The notes beneath the pieces were generated by a model that worked only from the letters and a program-made list of their open reading frames with translations, was not told the origin of the DNA and did not search any database. Shown one piece after another: positions 63,124 to 64,000 of a stretch of DNA of 64,000 bases (its first letter is position 1; each line of letters begins with the position of its first letter). Both the position numbers and the translations under genes were made by a program. The DNA lies in contig CM066922.1 of NCBI GenBank assembly GCA_033964015.1, positions 24,980,961 through 25,044,960 of the forward strand, in the 5' to 3' direction. Origin of the DNA: Scolanthus callimorphus. Taxonomy: Eukaryota; Cnidaria; Anthozoa; Actiniaria; Edwardsiidae.

Positions 63124-63508
63124 AAAGGCCGAATGCCTGCTACCAGGCTATATGGACCCACTATAGAACAAATCACAGTTATATATTTCGCCGGCGGAGT
63201 AATTTCATAATGAAATACAAACCATTAATTCATCTGCCGGTCCTTTTTTACAATTTTTTTTACAAGCAGATTACAAATATTTAAACTATATTTTACATTG
63301 TTATAAATTGTTATAAATTATATAGAACTTATCAGTTGTTGTTTTAATTGTCAACGAGGGTTATGTTCGCATTTTAAGGTAATTCCCTTGAAATTGATGT
63401 AATTATTAACTTTTTCCAAACTTGGCATGTTAAGGACAATAAAAACAATGCAATGGAAAGACAGTGTCACCGTGCTCCTTTCCTGTCGTTTACTTGGTCC
63501 ACACTAAG

Positions 63509-63716
63509 CTTCTCTGGGACCTCATCTCGCCTTATCTCGCAGCTCCTAATTGGCCAATGTTTCCTTATCTCGCCTTTCAATTAGACCATTTTCCCCTTAT
63601 CTCACCTTTCAATTGGACCATTTCCCCTTATCTCGCCTTATCTCGCCTTTCAATTGGACCATTTTCCCATTATCTCGCCTTACACTCGCGGCGAGATAAG
63701 GTCCCAGAGTAAGCCT
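63509..63716. mobile_element. Inverted-repeat element with internal TTATCTCGCCTTTCAATTGG array
   Basis: Ends TTCTCTGGGACCTCATCTCGC / GCGAGATAAGGTCCCAGAGTAA; inside, 4-5 copies of a unit of about 33 bases containing CCTTATCTCGCCTTTCAATT and GGACCATTTTCC. Confidence 0.8.
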
Positions 63717-64000
63717 TACACATAAAGTGCCACTAGCACCTAATTTCCACTTGCCTGAAATTCCGCCAAATTCGGCACACAAGTAGAAGATGTCATGATC
63801 TTTAGCACTACGCCATTTTTGCCAGAGGTTGAAAGGAAAATAGCGTATTTTCACGCCAATGTTCGGAGTAAATGAGCTATCCGTGTTCCAATATTCATAC
63901 TGCAGTACTCCCAAGGGACATAGCGCGGGTAACACGTGATCTCAGCAGGGACCCCGAACTGCAGATCTTAATTGCGTTTTTCTCAAGCAAAAGTGATCGA
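63717..64000. other. Right edge of window, no gene seen
   Basis: No exon pattern recognised on either strand. Confidence 0.35.

Overview
The window is nuclear DNA of an intron-rich animal. Genes are split by GT-AG introns, the recognisable proteins are metazoan (YRDC, a class A GPCR, a gamma-glutamyltransferase-like enzyme, a HUNK-type kinase), and most of the remaining DNA is short inverted-repeat transposons, non-LTR retrotransposon tails, a tRNA-derived SINE and minisatellites. A marine invertebrate, most likely an anthozoan cnidarian, fits best; this is inference from gene style and repeat style, not a species identification. No bacterial operon, CRISPR array, rRNA gene or virus was seen.

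Layout. 1-128: possible C-terminal end of an unknown gene (+). 1326-8697: YRDC, five exons (+); its third intron carries a degraded DDE transposon sitting inside a smaller TA-type element. 8698-14084: intergenic, ending in two large minisatellite arrays (131-bp and 56-bp periods). 14085-15236: single-exon rhodopsin-like GPCR (-). 15237-28850: gene-poor, with hexamer-derived satellite DNA (16054-16865), many tandem and inverted repeats, and no convincing exons. 28852-40149: secreted gamma-glutamyltransferase-like gene, three exons (-), with an extra segment of about 380 residues and a one-base frameshift in the middle of it. 40150-40759: short divergent promoter interval. 40760-60980: HUNK-like Ser/Thr kinase, ten modelled exons (+), with repeats in nearly every intron. 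60981-64000: repeats only.

The four genes have no obvious shared pathway. YRDC makes the threonylcarbamoyl-AMP used for tRNA t6A; the GGT-like protein would cleave gamma-glutamyl compounds outside the cell; HUNK is an AMPK-related kinase; the GPCR is an orphan. The only arrangement suggesting co-regulation is the head-to-head GGT/HUNK pair about 0.6 kb apart.

The most informative structure is the layered transposon record. Several insertions can be proved from the window alone, because target-site duplications are intact or because a second, uninterrupted copy of the host repeat is present: a TA element inside a TTAA element (35.3 kb, empty copy at 62.45 kb), a 2.2-kb DDE element inside a TA element (4.6 kb, empty copy at 25.3 kb), and a hAT-like pair (31.2 and 55.9 kb). 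Some elements lie within about 30 nt of splice sites, and one HUNK exon end has been duplicated together with such an element. All exon models are by eye from reading frame, splice consensus and remembered family motifs; no alignment was run.
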